Below, piece after piece: positions 44,561 through 58,199 of a stretch of DNA of 64,000 nt. The stretch is from Acholoe squamosa (taxonomy: Eukaryota; Annelida; Polychaeta; Phyllodocida; Polynoidae). The notes beneath the pieces were generated by a model. It was not told the DNA's origin. It was given only the letters and a program-made list of their open reading frames with translations, and did not search any database. The translations under genes were made by a program, and so were the position numbers. Location: assembly GCA_949317995.1 (NCBI GenBank), contig OX439039.1, forward strand, positions 76,366,002 through 76,430,001, given 5' to 3'. How positions within the stretch are numbered: the first letter of the stretch is position 1; each line of letters opens with the position of its first letter.

Positions 44561-46591
44561 CTGGAAATATACAAAAAAGGGAGACGATTAGCATATTGCT
44601 AAAATATTTTAACTAAACATTTGCAAAGTAAGAGTAATTTTCAAAAGTAGTACATCACACAAGGTAAAGTCCTGCAGGACCTCCTGTATTTTGGCCCTGT
44701 AATAAAGATAAGTTAACAAAGATACATGTAGCCATGTCATTCAATATTCACATAAAATAGTTGGGGTATACAACCATTGGTTGGTTGACTATAGAGGCGA
44801 CGGTGATATTCCAGCTAGCATGCAGGCGATGGTGGTAGGCCTATTTTCTTAAGTAGAATAGAACAGTAATATATATAAGGCCAGCTATGTAGAGTGCCTA
44901 TGCACTATCAAACCAGCTTGTTGGCCAATATCCATTAAGAAGAGAATCAATCTAATCCAAGGTTTGGCATTCAAACCCACCTAACAGGTATAATCATCCT
45001 TATCTGGGCATCATCATGTTCAATAGATATGGTGCCAATCACAAAACTGCTAATTATAACTGACGCCCAAAGAGCAAACCCAAGACATTACTAAAATGAC
45101 ATAGCAATTAGGGCCAATTTACCACTTCTGCCAGAGATCATGGCCTAGGGAATGGAGGCGGAAGGATATCTATTAACTATTTATGCACCTCCATTATTTC
45201 CCGAGACACATCACCAGACGCAGACATCCACAAGCGCGTCCCACCCACATATTCCATAAAATAGTTATAACAAAGACGCCCACTATATACAGAAGGTTGA
45301 AAATACCTCTTTAGGTACATTTATCTGAAATTTATTGATGGGCTAATGATAGCAATGCATAATTTAAGGTAGATTTGTATGTAAATTATACAATTATGAT
45401 TTAAATGTGTAGATTACTTCCTTTCAGTATTAAGGATCTTGACTCAAGTCCTTTGTGTGGTTATGACTGGTGAAGCTATGGCCAACATGTAAATTGCCCT
45501 CAGTAAACCTTTGCCTTGAGGCACATTCAAATACATACACAGGGTCGGCTGAGGTATAAACTTGTAACCAGACAAGCCTGGAGAAAGAAATTGGTAACAG
45601 CTTGGGTCTTGGACTTGGGTCACACCAAGCCAAGATCCACAACCAAGCAATCTTTAGGTCTGACTCACCAGACCCAGGTGGTCCTAATCTGAGAGCCATT
45701 CCTTTAAAATATAAAAAAGAAAAAAGACTACCCCAGCTAGTGGTATTATTGCACTTGTAGCAGCTAAATTATAGATCCTTCCATCTGCCTGTAACTTTCA
45801 CATTTTTTAAGTAGAACATGCCTGGAGTGACAATAATACTGGTCACAATGGTCTTTCAACAATTCTGGTTTATTAGTATGAGCATTGCAGTTTAAGAGTG
45901 AAACCTGTCAGACTGTCGATTGATCATAAATGTAAATGACTGCATGTTACTAGTAATTAACCTTGGGCTTCATGAGCTGAATATAGCATATGAGAGCTTG
46001 TTTTAATAAGGATAATTGTACTCCTGACATATTTGATATTCATGAGGGGGTGACCAAGATATGTATTTGGTCAGTATGGAAACTCAAATCTGATTGTGAT
46101 ACATATGCTGGTATATTGTCGATATATAGCCTAGATGGCTATTGTTCAAATTGCTGCAGTAAGACTAGCTTACATAACCCGGTTACAGGCATGTCATGTC
46201 CTGTCCTGAACCATAATCAATATCATAGATCCATTGTAGGCTTGCAAACCATCGAGGTTATGCCAAGTCTCCCTTACCAGTGGTTTCATATTCATCGTCA
46301 TAGCTTCTGTCTGGAATTGCCCAAAAGTCTAAGCTGACAAATTTGTCACTCAACTCATTGGGAAAGACTGCTGCGACCTGTGGCGCTATTTTCATACCCA
46401 CCAACACATGGAGCTCACACATGGCATGTGACATATGTGCAGCCTTGTCAGCTCCAAGCAAATACCTTGGACCTCCCACAAACTGACTGCGATTTACAGA
46501 GGAAGAAAAAAAGTCTCATGCCTCTCAAATCTAGTCTCATGCCTCTAAAATCTGATGTTTGTCCCCCCCCCCCCAGTCAGCGTTCCCGTAC

Positions 46592-47028
46592 TAAGGAGCC
46601 CTGGAGAAGACATCCGTTTTCTACATATTTTTACATGAACTTCATTTCCGCAAGTTTTATTTTTCGTTTCCACAACTTTTGTTTTCGTTTCCGCAACTTT
46701 TGTTTTCGTTTCCGCAAATTTTGTTTTCATTTTCGTAACTTTGATTTTCACAACTTATACTTTTGTCTCCACAACTTGATAGTTTTTCTTTGTACATAGT
46801 CAATCAATTGTGAATGTTAAGTTGCGGAAACAAAACATAAAGTTGCGGAAACGAAATGTTTACTTGGGGAAACGAAATATAACTTGCGGAAACGAAAGTA
46901 AAACTTGTGGAAATGAAAATAGAACTTGCGGAAATGAAAATAGAACTTGTGAAAACGAAAATAAAACTTGCGGAAACAAACTCTAAAAAAAGTAGGTAGA
47001 AAACAGATGTCCTTTCCAGGGCTCCTTA
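46592..47028. repeat. Foldback element with tandemly repeated arms
   Basis: Ends TAAGGAGCCCTGGAGAAG and CTTTCCAGGGCTCCTTA are inverted, bounded by TA. The left arm repeats TTTCCGCAACTTTTGTTTTCG (about 21 bp, roughly six copies); the right arm repeats the complement, AACTTGCGGAAACGAAAATA (about 22 bp, roughly nine copies). Only about 30-50 bases separate the arms, so the element could form one long hairpin. Confidence 0.9.
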
Positions 47029-47163
47029 CAATACTGACAACTTGGGGGCAGCACTAGTCACTATTCTCATTCTTAGCGTCGCCACCAGAGGCCAGCACCA
47101 AATCCGGGTATCCGCATCATGAACCCCAAATCATCCCCTAAAGGAGGAATGTAGGAGGAGTCT

Positions 47164-47748
47164 TTATTTGACTACTTCTGGTGACACATAGTGTGATAAA
47201 GAGCTTTTGAAGCTCCTACACTGGAATTTGTATGAATAGCTGTGGGTACAAACTCCCCATGACGTGGCGTCCCTGTGGTGGCAAATTTCAAATGACGCAG
47301 TCTTAGCAGACGACATTTTCCCCGTGTTTCTGAAAGCAGAACAATGAGCCGTCACTTCGCCATGTGTTGTGGGGTTGGAGTGGGAGGGTGTATAAACACG
47401 ACCAGATGTTCCCTTCACTTGATCCATAAGCCAGGGATGTATAACAAATACTGTCAGTTCACTTCTGTCACAGTCTAAGCGCTTGAACTGTAAACATTGA
47501 AGACTACAGACATAATCCATGTTGGGGTTTCTATTACAAGTGTCTTTGGTATGTTCTGTTCTGCAACATGAACCTTTATCAAGAGGAAAACTATCAAAGA
47601 AGCATCCGTAATAACAGTCACTGGGGTCAAAATCCCTGAAAATCTCAATAAGAGCCCACCTAAATATTGATTTTGTATATACAACTTGAAAATCACAGAA
47701 ATCAGGGAAACGCCGAAGACTTCCATCCCTGAGGCTGAGGCTGAGCAT
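47164..47748 (-). CDS. Unexplained 194-codon ORF in ZNF608/609 5' intron
   Basis: ATG start, same strand as the host gene. Cys-rich middle (about 10 Cys) but no signal peptide and no recognised family; no splice sites evident. The neighbouring sequence lacks known repeats. Could be chance, or an alternative exon. Confidence 0.2.
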   Translation of the reverse strand: MLSLSLRDGSLRRFPDFCDFQVVYTKSIFRWALIEIFRDFDPSDCYYGCFFDSFPLDKGSCCRTEHTKDTCNRNPNMDYVCSLQCLQFKRLDCDRSELTVFVIHPWLMDQVKGTSGRVYTPSHSNPTTHGEVTAHCSAFRNTGKMSSAKTASFEICHHRDATSWGVCTHSYSYKFQCRSFKSSLSHYVSPEVVK

Positions 47749-48779
47749 AAACTAATTTCATAAAAGGTGACACGTTGGTGATATATCTGGGCATTTCAAT
47801 GAGAATTCAGTTAATTCTCTTCTAAAATCAAGTCCATCCAAACCTGGCGTTAATACAAGAATGAGATCCAAATGGCATTGACGGTGGTTCCGGTCGGACC
47901 CACAATAATAAATTTAAACGCGAGTCAGTGGGGCTCTCTCCGCTCGACACAACAAAAGCTCTATGTTGGTATACCAGGGCATGTCGGCGTGCGTAATGGG
48001 CTGCTTAATTCATACATAACCTAATGAAACAGCGTTTCAAACGTGTCATTGCGAGCCTGGTGCTCCGGGCGGTCCCCCAACAGGCCTTCACAATGGGAAG
48101 TCGTCAGGCGTAGCATGTTGGCTGCGCGCCATGTTATTAAAATATCCCCCTCGGGCGTCCCCACCACCTCCCAACTCCCCTACCCTGGCTCGCATTGATC
48201 CAACACAGTAGGGTGTAAACTATTCGTTTTTCTCACTTTGCTTGAGACAAAAAAAAAAGAGAAGAAAGGGAAGACGTAGGATGGATGGATGGCAAGAGCA
48301 GTTGAGGATGTTAGGGCTTTGGAATGAGTGCAAAGGGGGGTGTTGGGTGCAGAGGGCAAGGGGAGGTGTGGAGTGAAAAATGGCGGTTTATAAAATATGA
48401 CGCCTCCTGTTCCGTCTCTAAACACTTGGTGGTTTATTGGCCTTGGCTAAAACTCGTGGGACACCATGAACAAGTCTAGCTGGTTTCCTAAGAGGTGTAA
48501 TACATTTACAGTTGTCGGCCAAAAGCTACAGATTAACAGTCCTGTACTGAGTCCAAGAATTCATTTCTATTTAACTTTTTTTCTTGTTTTATTGTGTACA
48601 TTGCACTGAAACTAAAGGGAGAATCAAATGATCCACTTTTTTTTTCTCCTGAGCTGACAGATGAATGTGATAAAACTGATTGGTATCGGATGGTCATCAT
48701 TAGGGCCATATTTGATAATCAAATAATGAATAATTAATTCATTTCGCTGTATTCTAGTCGCTGGTCTTTTCTAGTTGGG

Positions 48780-49150
48780 AGGGTGCTAGCCGGGGGTTCA
48801 CTGCTGAAAAATGAGTTCTCTGCAGGTCACACCCACGTTGCTATTTCATCCTATTCATGTGAAATGGACGCCCCCACTTCCATTGTCACCGCCATTAGAG
48901 CATTCCCGGAGCACCGACTTCCTCGTGCTGTGATTGGCTGGGCAGCTGTGCACGCGCCATTTGCCGCAGCTGTCACCCGGCGGCCCCTAACAATCGTGGC
49001 GTCTCTGGTTGTGAATTGTCGTCTGCTGACACACCGTCACGGGAGGTAAAAGTGCCGCCATTAATTAGTAAGCCGACCCTTAACTCTGCATAATTAATGA
49101 AGGACTTGGCATGAAAGGCTTCTCTCTTCTCTTTGCTGCCTGCCTCCCCT
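48780..49150. promoter_or_regulatory. Candidate regulatory block near P2
   Basis: GC-richer, repeat-free sequence with GTGATTGGCTGGGCAGCTG, ATTTGCCGCAGCTGTCACC (E-box CAGCTG) and two homeodomain-type TTAATTA/ATTAATGA sites. Looks like an enhancer or promoter-proximal element; conservation cannot be tested here. Confidence 0.3.
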
Positions 49151-49499
49151 TTCCATTTCCCCTGATATTCCTTCTCAAAGATGGCAATATGTGCAATTTC
49201 ATTCTGGCCGACATGTTTAATATTAGATATCAGGGAAACCATTAGAAACTTACTAATATCGGAACAACAAGGAAAATAAAGAGAAGAGAAGAGTTGATGG
49301 TGTGGCAGAAATATGTGAATGTATTGTTGTAGGTTATAAAAAAAATACTTTGATTTAATAGAAACATTGAATGACTGACTATGGTACATGCCCTGTTTTC
49401 TGTATCTTCTCAATACTAGTACACTGTGATATCTAGTGTCAACATCATGATATTGTTCAAAGCAATGAGCTTCTAAAAGCAAACTAGGATCAATGTTAT

Positions 49500-49900
49500 T
49501 CACAGTCGATGTACCTAGCTGTGAAGCCACTGAAACTCCATCAGATGCAACCAGTCCCATTGCTGCAACGCTGAAGCAAGGAGACAAAGGAATCCAGTCC
49601 CTGCAGCGCCAGCCCGTGGCGCCCCCGTGTGTGAGAACGGTGAACTAACTTCAGCTCCGCCAGCCAAAGGCTCAGTCGGTGGAAAGGTCCACCGACCAAT
49701 GAGATTGCAGCTTTACTGAATACTGGCCTGTGATTGGCTCTCGCTTCCTAGACAGCCTGGGCGGCCTCAGTGGCAGCTGGCTGGGGCTGGTGGGCGACCG
49801 AGACCGGCGACTGAACCCAGCTCAGCGTTCCCCGCGGCCTGCCCCTCTCCCACCCCCGCCCACCATCACCCCCTCCCCCTTGCTCTTTCTACTCTAGCCC
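49500..49900 (-). promoter_or_regulatory. Candidate second promoter P2, CpG-rich with CCAAT boxes
   Basis: The most GC-rich non-coding block of the window. On the minus strand it has GAGCCAATCAC and TCATTGG motifs, then a short ORF starting ATGGGACTGGTTGC and a possible donor CTAG|GTACAT at about 49,514. It could be an alternative start for the ZNF608/609 gene. Splicing to 44561 would again close the short ORF at the same TAG, making it a uORF. Confidence 0.35.
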
Positions 49901-51899
49901 GCCGGCGTGAAGCTTATATCCACATTTAACGCTGGTTCCCACATACTAGTCACTTTCAAAACCACATCCTGACTGACCCCCTATGTCATAAACAACTAAT
50001 AACTATTATTCAAAAGGGTCAATCTAAAATGCATGTCTCGCTAGGCATATACTAGGCCTCTTCTCGTTAAGATGTGGCATGGCTTCATATCTAAATAGAT
50101 TTTATAATACTTTGAGTCAACTATAATATGTGGATGGGTTTAGTACTCTAGTCAGTAACTTCATTTCCCCCGTCTTTGAATTCATAGCGTTTTAAGTGTT
50201 TTGCCAATTCTTCAAGTGACCAAAGAAAAATCAATGACAAAAACAAAACACGTTAGTTTATGAAGGCGTTCCTACTTAGATCAAGACATCTAGGGTGTAA
50301 TTCTCTTGTGTATACTTCTCATAGCCGTGAAAAATGTCGACCTGTGCGATTGTATTGACGGTCATTACAGGCTAGACCTATGTCAACATCCAGGCAGAGG
50401 GGATAGGAAGTACAAAGGCAAACTTCTACTGTTTACATGCAGAAACCAAGGACCCTAGGGGGCAGACAAAAGCCCCTGCCCCCCTCACCTTTCCTTTTCC
50501 ATCCACAGCTTGGCTTAGCCGTAAACAAACACAGTCGTACTCGTACATTCTGTTTTCACTGCTTTCCAAACAGACGCTACAGGCAAACCTTTGTTGGCTA
50601 AGTCCAAAACGGACACAGCCTCTCACTCTCTATGGAGTTCATACGTTTCTTATTTCGTATAAATCCCTTAGCCTGTGTTGACACCCAGTATGTCTACCTA
50701 CTAGCTTTAAGGCGTGGGAGTTCTTCAATTATTTTTTTCTGGGAAGGTCTTATCAACTTACTGACACAGCCAATGTAGGTATATTCATGTTAAATGTGGC
50801 ACAAATAACCTCTCCCTATGATAACCGAATTTTCTCAATAGGCTATGCCAACCAATTTGTTCACAGTGTTGTAAAATCTTAGCATTTGCAGAGATTTAAT
50901 ACAAAAAAGGTAGAGAGGAAGACTTAGCATGAAAGGGGATTACGGGATAAAGGCCAGGTATTTTTCATTTTCCCCGGGTAATTTGCGATTGAAATAGGGG
51001 ATTCCTATAAGATAAAGATATTAAGAAATAATTCATGTGTATTAGCCTAGGTGTGTATTGGCATGACGACGGTAGTTCTTGATCCACATTCTAGTGAATC
51101 ATAATTGGTCATAAACCTTTTAAGAGATACACCAAATATGAAAAGATGAATGTAAAGTTTAAAGTTACACAAGGTGCCTTTCACACCAGTACTTCCGCAT
51201 TAGCATTGACATTAAGGTGTACAAATACGGTTAGTCACAGTGCCATAAGGCCTTTATTTACTTTACGTCAGATTTAACGGCCCTGGCGGCTTAGTCGAGT
51301 GAAATAAACACGTAACGGTTTTGACATTTTGAAAGCTGAATTGCTATGTTGAGGAGGTTGTATATTTAGAGTGTGTGTGTTTGAGGAGTGGGGGGGGGGT
51401 GTTCTCAACATCGATGCATCACTGATGTGAGGTGATTCATGACCTTAAAGAGGGCACTGCGAGCAACGGGACGCTTTATTCGCGTCCACAAACCATGAGA
51501 TGTAAAGAATGAAGCAGACGACATTTGGAGAAGCTTTCCCGCCAAAAACAGCGCCTCTGCAAAAGCAGGCATATCATACATGCTTCTTTGTGGGCTCAAC
51601 AACAGTCATACTGATGGAAGGTATGCTGGTACAATGAACATGTATGGTGGGTTTGGGGTTACCCACTCCCCTTTTTTATTGTTGACTGCACATGCTATAA
51701 TGTAAGGTCATGCCCCCAATGACATTGCCACAAGAGCATGCCCCCCCCCCCCACCTCCCGGCCGCCATAACCATGGACACCTGCCAGCAATACATGTATA
51801 GAGAGACAACTGTCCTTTTGGGTCTGCATGAGCTTTCAAAAATATTTCTTTTGGATTGTGATACTTTGTACGTATCAACCTTGCGCATAATGGCTCATG

Positions 51900-51990
51900 T
51901 GTCGACATGATGCAGTATTGGCAGTCACCTTTCCAGTGCTGTGTTCATGCATCATGAGAATCAAAGGGCATGATGCATTTACTTGGTTTT
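51900..51990. repeat. Palindromic GCATGATGC family, partial copy
   Basis: GACATGATGCAGTATTGGC, TCATGCATCATGAG, AAGGGCATGATGCATTTAC. Confidence 0.65.
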
Positions 51991-54900
51991 CAGCCCATAC
52001 ATGGCTAGACATACAGGTATAAACAAGGGCCCGAACTGGATCTCTAGAAATGGGGTAGGGGTTGAGGCTATATATAGAGGGTAGGTCACTTTTGGAGCCA
52101 TACTGTTACAGACTGTTTGACAGTAGGCTCAAAGTAGTGTGGGGGTTTCCACACCGTCTGCCGCTCAGGGAGCTCTGTACATCATATGCCTAGGGACCGG
52201 TTGGCAAGTCTTGCTCAAAAGTCAAAGCAGACATGGAACTACAGTGACTGACACTGTCCTAACCTTCTCTCCACTCCTCTGCATGGAGAATGACTCAAGT
52301 TGGTGTGCATGGGTATAAAAGCCATCGTGTGGTGACCATATTGTTGGCCTCTTCTAACCCACACAGCTAGGGTTACCGACAGGCGGCAGATTTCCTGACT
52401 AAGGTTTAATAGGTGTGACCAGTGGACCATAACGGTATTGTGTGCAGAGAGACCCACATTATCAGGTATTATGTACGGGAGAGCGCACAGACGGTGGATG
52501 CCGGGAGAGGATGGCTTAACTTAAGGCTGCAGTAAGATTTATTAGACAATCTCCAGTGTATTAAAAGGAGGAACAGTCAGAAGATTAGGTAAAGTTTACA
52601 AGCTTTACATCCAAGAATCTAAATTTTTGACATTGTGTATTCTAAAATGACAATATGTCATCCCTTTAGGATGTTTTCATCATAAGTCTATCTGGGGGAC
52701 ACAAAGTTTTAAAAGACAACAGATAAACCCCTCTCTAATTCCCCAGAAGCATTATGATCTGTGCAGTGTGGGTCATAAAGATATGAGTCAATAACATATG
52801 TACATTCACTAGTCAAGAGTTCCACCCCCGCTTTCTCCTTTCCTCAAAAACCACAACCACACTGCTGACTTCACCTCCTTCCATTACTACCATCATGTCA
52901 ATTTTATTACCAATCATGTATGGTCATCATATGCATCAAATATAATCGGAACATCATTGATAAGGAGAGAAAGAGAAAAAATACAGGAAATAATGGAGAT
53001 CATTATATAAAGAGGGAAGGAAAACAACTCCAGTTCAGATTGATAAAAGATAGAGGGGTCACCTGGGTGGAATCTATAGATATAGTGGTTGTGGTATCGT
53101 GGTTTAGTTGTATTTGAGGACTGGCGGACATGACCACTTGAGGGGGCCGTGACCTAGAGATATGGAGGTTGGATGGACAAAGGAACACATGTGTTGCTGA
53201 TAGGAAAGATAACGCTGGTTGGAAATATGGTGGTACTTGGGAGTATTTATGTGTGTTGGGAGTTGGAGAGGGGGGGGGGGTTGTAAAAAGGCCAGGTAGG
53301 GCCCAGGTAGGTCTAATAGTGGGACTTATTATCTTTGGTCCCTAAGGGCACTGACTGAGACGACACCTGTCACACCACACCTGCATCAAAGGGCATAAGG
53401 ACAGGAGGCAGACCAGGGTGGGAGGATGTGGACACGTAGGATATATAACACTATACTTAGTACAGATGGAATACCCAACAGAGTAAATTTCACAATTAAA
53501 GTCCCATACCATAGCCACATCAATGTTGGTCTTATAAATCGTCAAACCAACATGACATGTACATTGGGGTGTTGACATTATCACGTCGTTGGACTAAAGA
53601 TAAAGACTTTTGAGAGCAACCGGAAATGATTTTCCGGAAGTGTGTGTGTGTGTGGGGGGGGGGGGGGTTTAATGGGAATTCTAGAGTGCAGACATGAGAG
53701 GTTAAAAGCTAAACATGTGGGAACCTTGTTCATAATGTACGGGAAAATGCCATTCAGTCTATAGTCTAGAACGGGGGGGGGTCATGTGGAGTACATATGG
53801 GTATTTCTGCCAAGAAGGAACGGGTGAATTAAGAAAGGCGTCTTGTGGTAAATAATTCTATTTCTTCTACTTGTTCTTCCTCTTTTTTTTTTTAAACTAA
53901 AAGAAAATGTCTATACACATACCAAACTGTGAAGTCAACGAGGTAAATGATTACCATGTTAATGTTTTGCTCTGCCTCTCCTGTCAACTTCCTGTCAACT
54001 TTACCTACTCCAACAATCCCCTTTTTTGTGTGACACTTAAATCTTAACAGCAATAGACATAAACACCTGCTATTTTGGGAGCATGAATGACAGATCTGTT
54101 ATACTATCACGACATTGATTCTTAGTATCTTCTTCAGTACGTGCCAAACCTCTGCCTCCCCTAGAATATCACCCACCACCTACGCACTGGAGAGAAGGAT
54201 GGCAAGTAAGTATTGTTACATCCGGTGTATAATAATACACCCATGGGGAAAAAAATAATAAAAGAGATGCTATAGGGAATTCTGTTGGAATGCTTGAGAG
54301 AGAAACTTAAAGAGCAATGTACTAAAGGCTTGGCTGGCAACATTAATAAAGAGTACTGAAATGAATGAGGAGTCTCAACCCCCTCCCCGCCTCGCCTACA
54401 TCATAGGCTTGTACTTCCCTGCTACTGGTGTCAGCTGCCTTGCAAGACATCAAGATAAGCCTCTCCATACCCTCTACCCCTCCAGCATTCCATCCTACCA
54501 CCTGACACATAGTACTCACCCCCTGTCACCTCCAACCCTCGCTTTCCACATGAAAACTACAGCCCGCCTGTTTTTCAATCACCCCACTGGATAAGATCTG
54601 AGTGTCTTGGTTTGGTTTGATTTGAAAACGTATAGTTGTTTGCCTAGGGCATTAGGAGATTGAGATCCCAATGGTAAACATGGATTGGGGGAGGGAGGGG
54701 TTTAGCAAATAGGACACATAGGAATGCTGTCGGCCTTACATTATAGAAGGTTGACGATAACAAAGAGTTTCAGCAATAACCAAAATGTGATTATGATTAA
54801 TACTAATAAAATTTAGTAGAGCTTGGTTGCCTTCCTCTTTAAGCCTTTGTATGGAATGTGTGTGGATCATAGACAATCTTCACACAAAGCAAGGGGAAAT

Positions 54901-56404
54901 TTCACTGATTTTTCCCCCTTCAGATTCATAAAATGTTATACAGTGATTTGCAATAGTTGACACACCTAATGAGAATAGACCCACTTCAGGCTAGTGTATG
55001 TACATAATCTCTAGTGGCTGCAGGTGCAGTTAAAATGGCAATATAAGTATATTGTACATGTATATTCAGCCCATTTGTCAGTGGCTACACCTGATATATT
55101 CTCACAGGTTCTTAACACTTGGAACCAACTGCTTCAATACAGAAAGGTCTCAGTCATTGATCAAACTTGCTTTGAATAGCTTAACCCAACGGTCAACACC
55201 TCACCCCCCACCTGGGCCCCCATGTAAACCTTGAGCCTAACCAGGCCCCCACAGGGAGAGAGGGGTTTCAAAGGTAAGGTAGGCAGAATAGGGCGCTTGG
55301 ATTCCCTCAGGGGATGATTTGAGAAGGGGGTTGCCTTTGTGAACAAAAATATGCCTGGAGGGTGTAGTTGAGTGAGCATTGGTTGTTATCCCCCACCATC
55401 CCACCTTAACACTCACCTTCCCACCCCTACCCCAGTCTGCCCTCACCCTGCATTTACCCCTGCTTTATTAACCTTATCACTTCAGCTGATTAAAGTGGCT
55501 TGTCTGCTCAAGCGAACATCACACCTCATTTTGGAGGAGACATTTGGGGGAGGGGTGAGAGAAGGAGGGGGGACTTCTCATGTCTTTGTTTTATTTCCAC
55601 CTTTAGCTGCTGATGATTAGGAACTGAGCTGGATGTTTTTATACCTGTATGAGGTATTTTTTGTGCCGTGGTATTGTTGCCCTTGGGGTGTCAAATTGAT
55701 GACCTTGATCATTTGTCAAAAAGAGATTCTCATCAAGAGTAATAAGGGCTGTGGCTAACGAACTGGTGACATGGCTACAATAGCAATAAGATACTAGACA
55801 CTGCAGACATAACCTGACAGGCATAATAGGCTCTAGTAATGTCAACCAACTCTTAAGAATGGGTAAAATTCACTTATTTTCCAAAGTGACATTTCCTCAC
55901 TACTTCTTTTTTCCACTACCTTCGGTTAACACCTGCTGGCAAACCAACGAAAAGGAGGGTTTACAATTGACTCATTAGTCTCGAGTCCATTAAACAGCCC
56001 CTTTCCTTGGAGGTATGACAAATTGAAGCCATGTTTTAATAAGAAATGTGTAGAAAATGTCGAGAAATAAAAAGGGTCTAAGCTGCAACATCCTCTGGCC
56101 TTTATGTCTGCAGGCTTGGTTAACCCATGAAAGACGCTGCAATAACAATGGAGAACAAGCACTGGAGGAGGCAAAACTGCCTGTTACTACACACTTTGAA
56201 GACTTTCCAACCCTTTAAGAGTAGACTGGCTGCAGTCCCTGAGCTCTCCTCCCAACCCCACTATACCCCTCCATGCCTCTCCTCCTCTGGCTGCTGGGCA
56301 TTGATTCACTAGAAATAGATTCACTAGAAATGCTTTCAATTTTCATTTTATTTCAATGGACTGAAGCCAGTCTACTTTAAAAGCTGTTTGGTGCCTTTAG
56401 ATTC

Positions 56405-56625
56405 ATTTTCCTTTGTCAAGATGCAATGCAGTGCTGGAGTCGACTCGCCAGCACAGCATTGAAGCATCATGTTGATTGCTATTTCAGGATTGTAGCAACT
56501 CTGGGAAATCTTCATGGTGAAAGCTGCAGCCATGCTAAGTAACTTGCCATTAATGCATTTTGAGGACATATTGCATTGGCCTAACACAAAAATTTATTAT
56601 TACAATTCGGCCTCAAAGGGCTAAA
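56405..56625. repeat. Palindromic GCATGATGC family, diverged copy
   Basis: GATGCAATGCAGTGCTGG, GAGTCGACTCGCCAGCAC, GAAGCATCATGTTGAT, ending CGGCCTCAAAGGGCTAAA. Confidence 0.7.
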
Positions 56626-58199
56626 CATGGATAAATACTACTTCAAACAGAAGCTTCTTATGTGTAGCCAAATGCTAGATCACAGTGCACATTAATGTGA
56701 TCTTTACTGTTAAAGGCCTTTCATAATCTTAGTCTGCTTCACTGTCACATCTAGGGCAAGAAATAAAGTCTGTCTCCTAGTTATACAGAGAGAGACAGAG
56801 ACAGTTACGAAGACAGAGAGGAGTGGGGGAGAGAAAGGAAATTGTGAATCATTAATCAGCAGCAAGCCATTTAAAACGTTGCTTTCCCACTGCATTATTT
56901 CTATCTTTTCCTACAATAAGCCTACAGTAGCCCCTGCTTTTGAGGGATCTGAGACAGAAACAGTCTGTTGGCAGAAGTCATTGTATGGACTAAGTGAACA
57001 ATCAATACACTGTGAGAGCTAAAGGACGACAGGGGGTGGGGGCTGTGTGAATTGAGTGAGATGGTGGTGGTGGTGGGGGGGGGGGGGTCACCACCAGTCC
57101 TCAATCGATTGATGTGGCCTGAGCTTTCGACGCCTGGCTATTAAATCACTACACTTGGGCACGTAATCCATTGGGTAGGCTAGATGATATTTTATCCATT
57201 TATATGTAGGTATAAACACGTGAGCAGATTTAGGACTTTAGTAGTTGATGGATGACCGAAAAGAATAAATAATACAATCTGAAATAGATTAAAATGGGAA
57301 GGTAGTACTCAGTAGGATGTTCAGAAATAGCCTTCGCCACAGGTTCCTTCCTGAAATCGAATGCAAATTAATAGTAAACATGAAGCCAAAAAGTAAAAAC
57401 AGATATCCATGAAAACATGCCTGGCATAGCATGTATACATGTATAAAAAGAGAATGTCGGTACATGCAGTTGAACAAATAGCTTAATCCAGACCAGATAC
57501 CATGACTCCTGTTAGACCCAGACACACATTGAATAGATCACAAATAAATCAAGACAACTGGAAATAAAACTGCTGACATGTAGTACATAACATTGTTAGG
57601 CACACAGAGTGACAGACAAAACATACTCTAAGTAGATGTCGACATGACATTGGACTCACTTTGGACCATGGTAGATTACTCTTCTCTCTTTTTGTACGCT
57701 TTTATTTTAAAGCTTTAAGCCTTTTAAAAGTCTTTCTATATGGCTTAAATGTGGAGCACAGCGTGGTGATGGTTCATGGTAAATATTCAGTCCTTTTAGT
57801 TGTCACAAACAACGACCAAGTGTGAAACTTAAGGAAATTGTTTTTTAACTTTCCACATATTCACATATCACTTCATAAATATTCAATCTCTGTTTTGGAC
57901 AAGTAACAGAAAATCCAATGATTGCCTTTATTCGTATTGGCAATAAGTCCTTTAGGCTTTATCCAATTCGCTGGTACTTGTTTATTCAATGAATCGGAGG
58001 AGACAGGAGAAATAAAATTTCCAAATGTTATTTAGAGACAGTCCTGGGCTGGGGAAAACCTGTTACACCAAAATCCTGTCAACGCCTTCTGACATTATGT
58101 TATAAGTGGTAGTTGGTTGTATAGTTGTAGTAGAAAGGGGCGAGGCCGACCGTTGGCGTAGGAAGCTCCATTGTCAGTTCAAATATCGGCCAGCACGGT

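Noticed and set aside
43533-44602. Plus-strand ORFs over the start-codon exon
   Set aside because: Same antisense effect of polyQ/polyN and GC-rich codons.
45430-45700. Possible tRNA-derived SINE
   Set aside because: Repeat-like look, but no second copy in the window and no clear A/B boxes.
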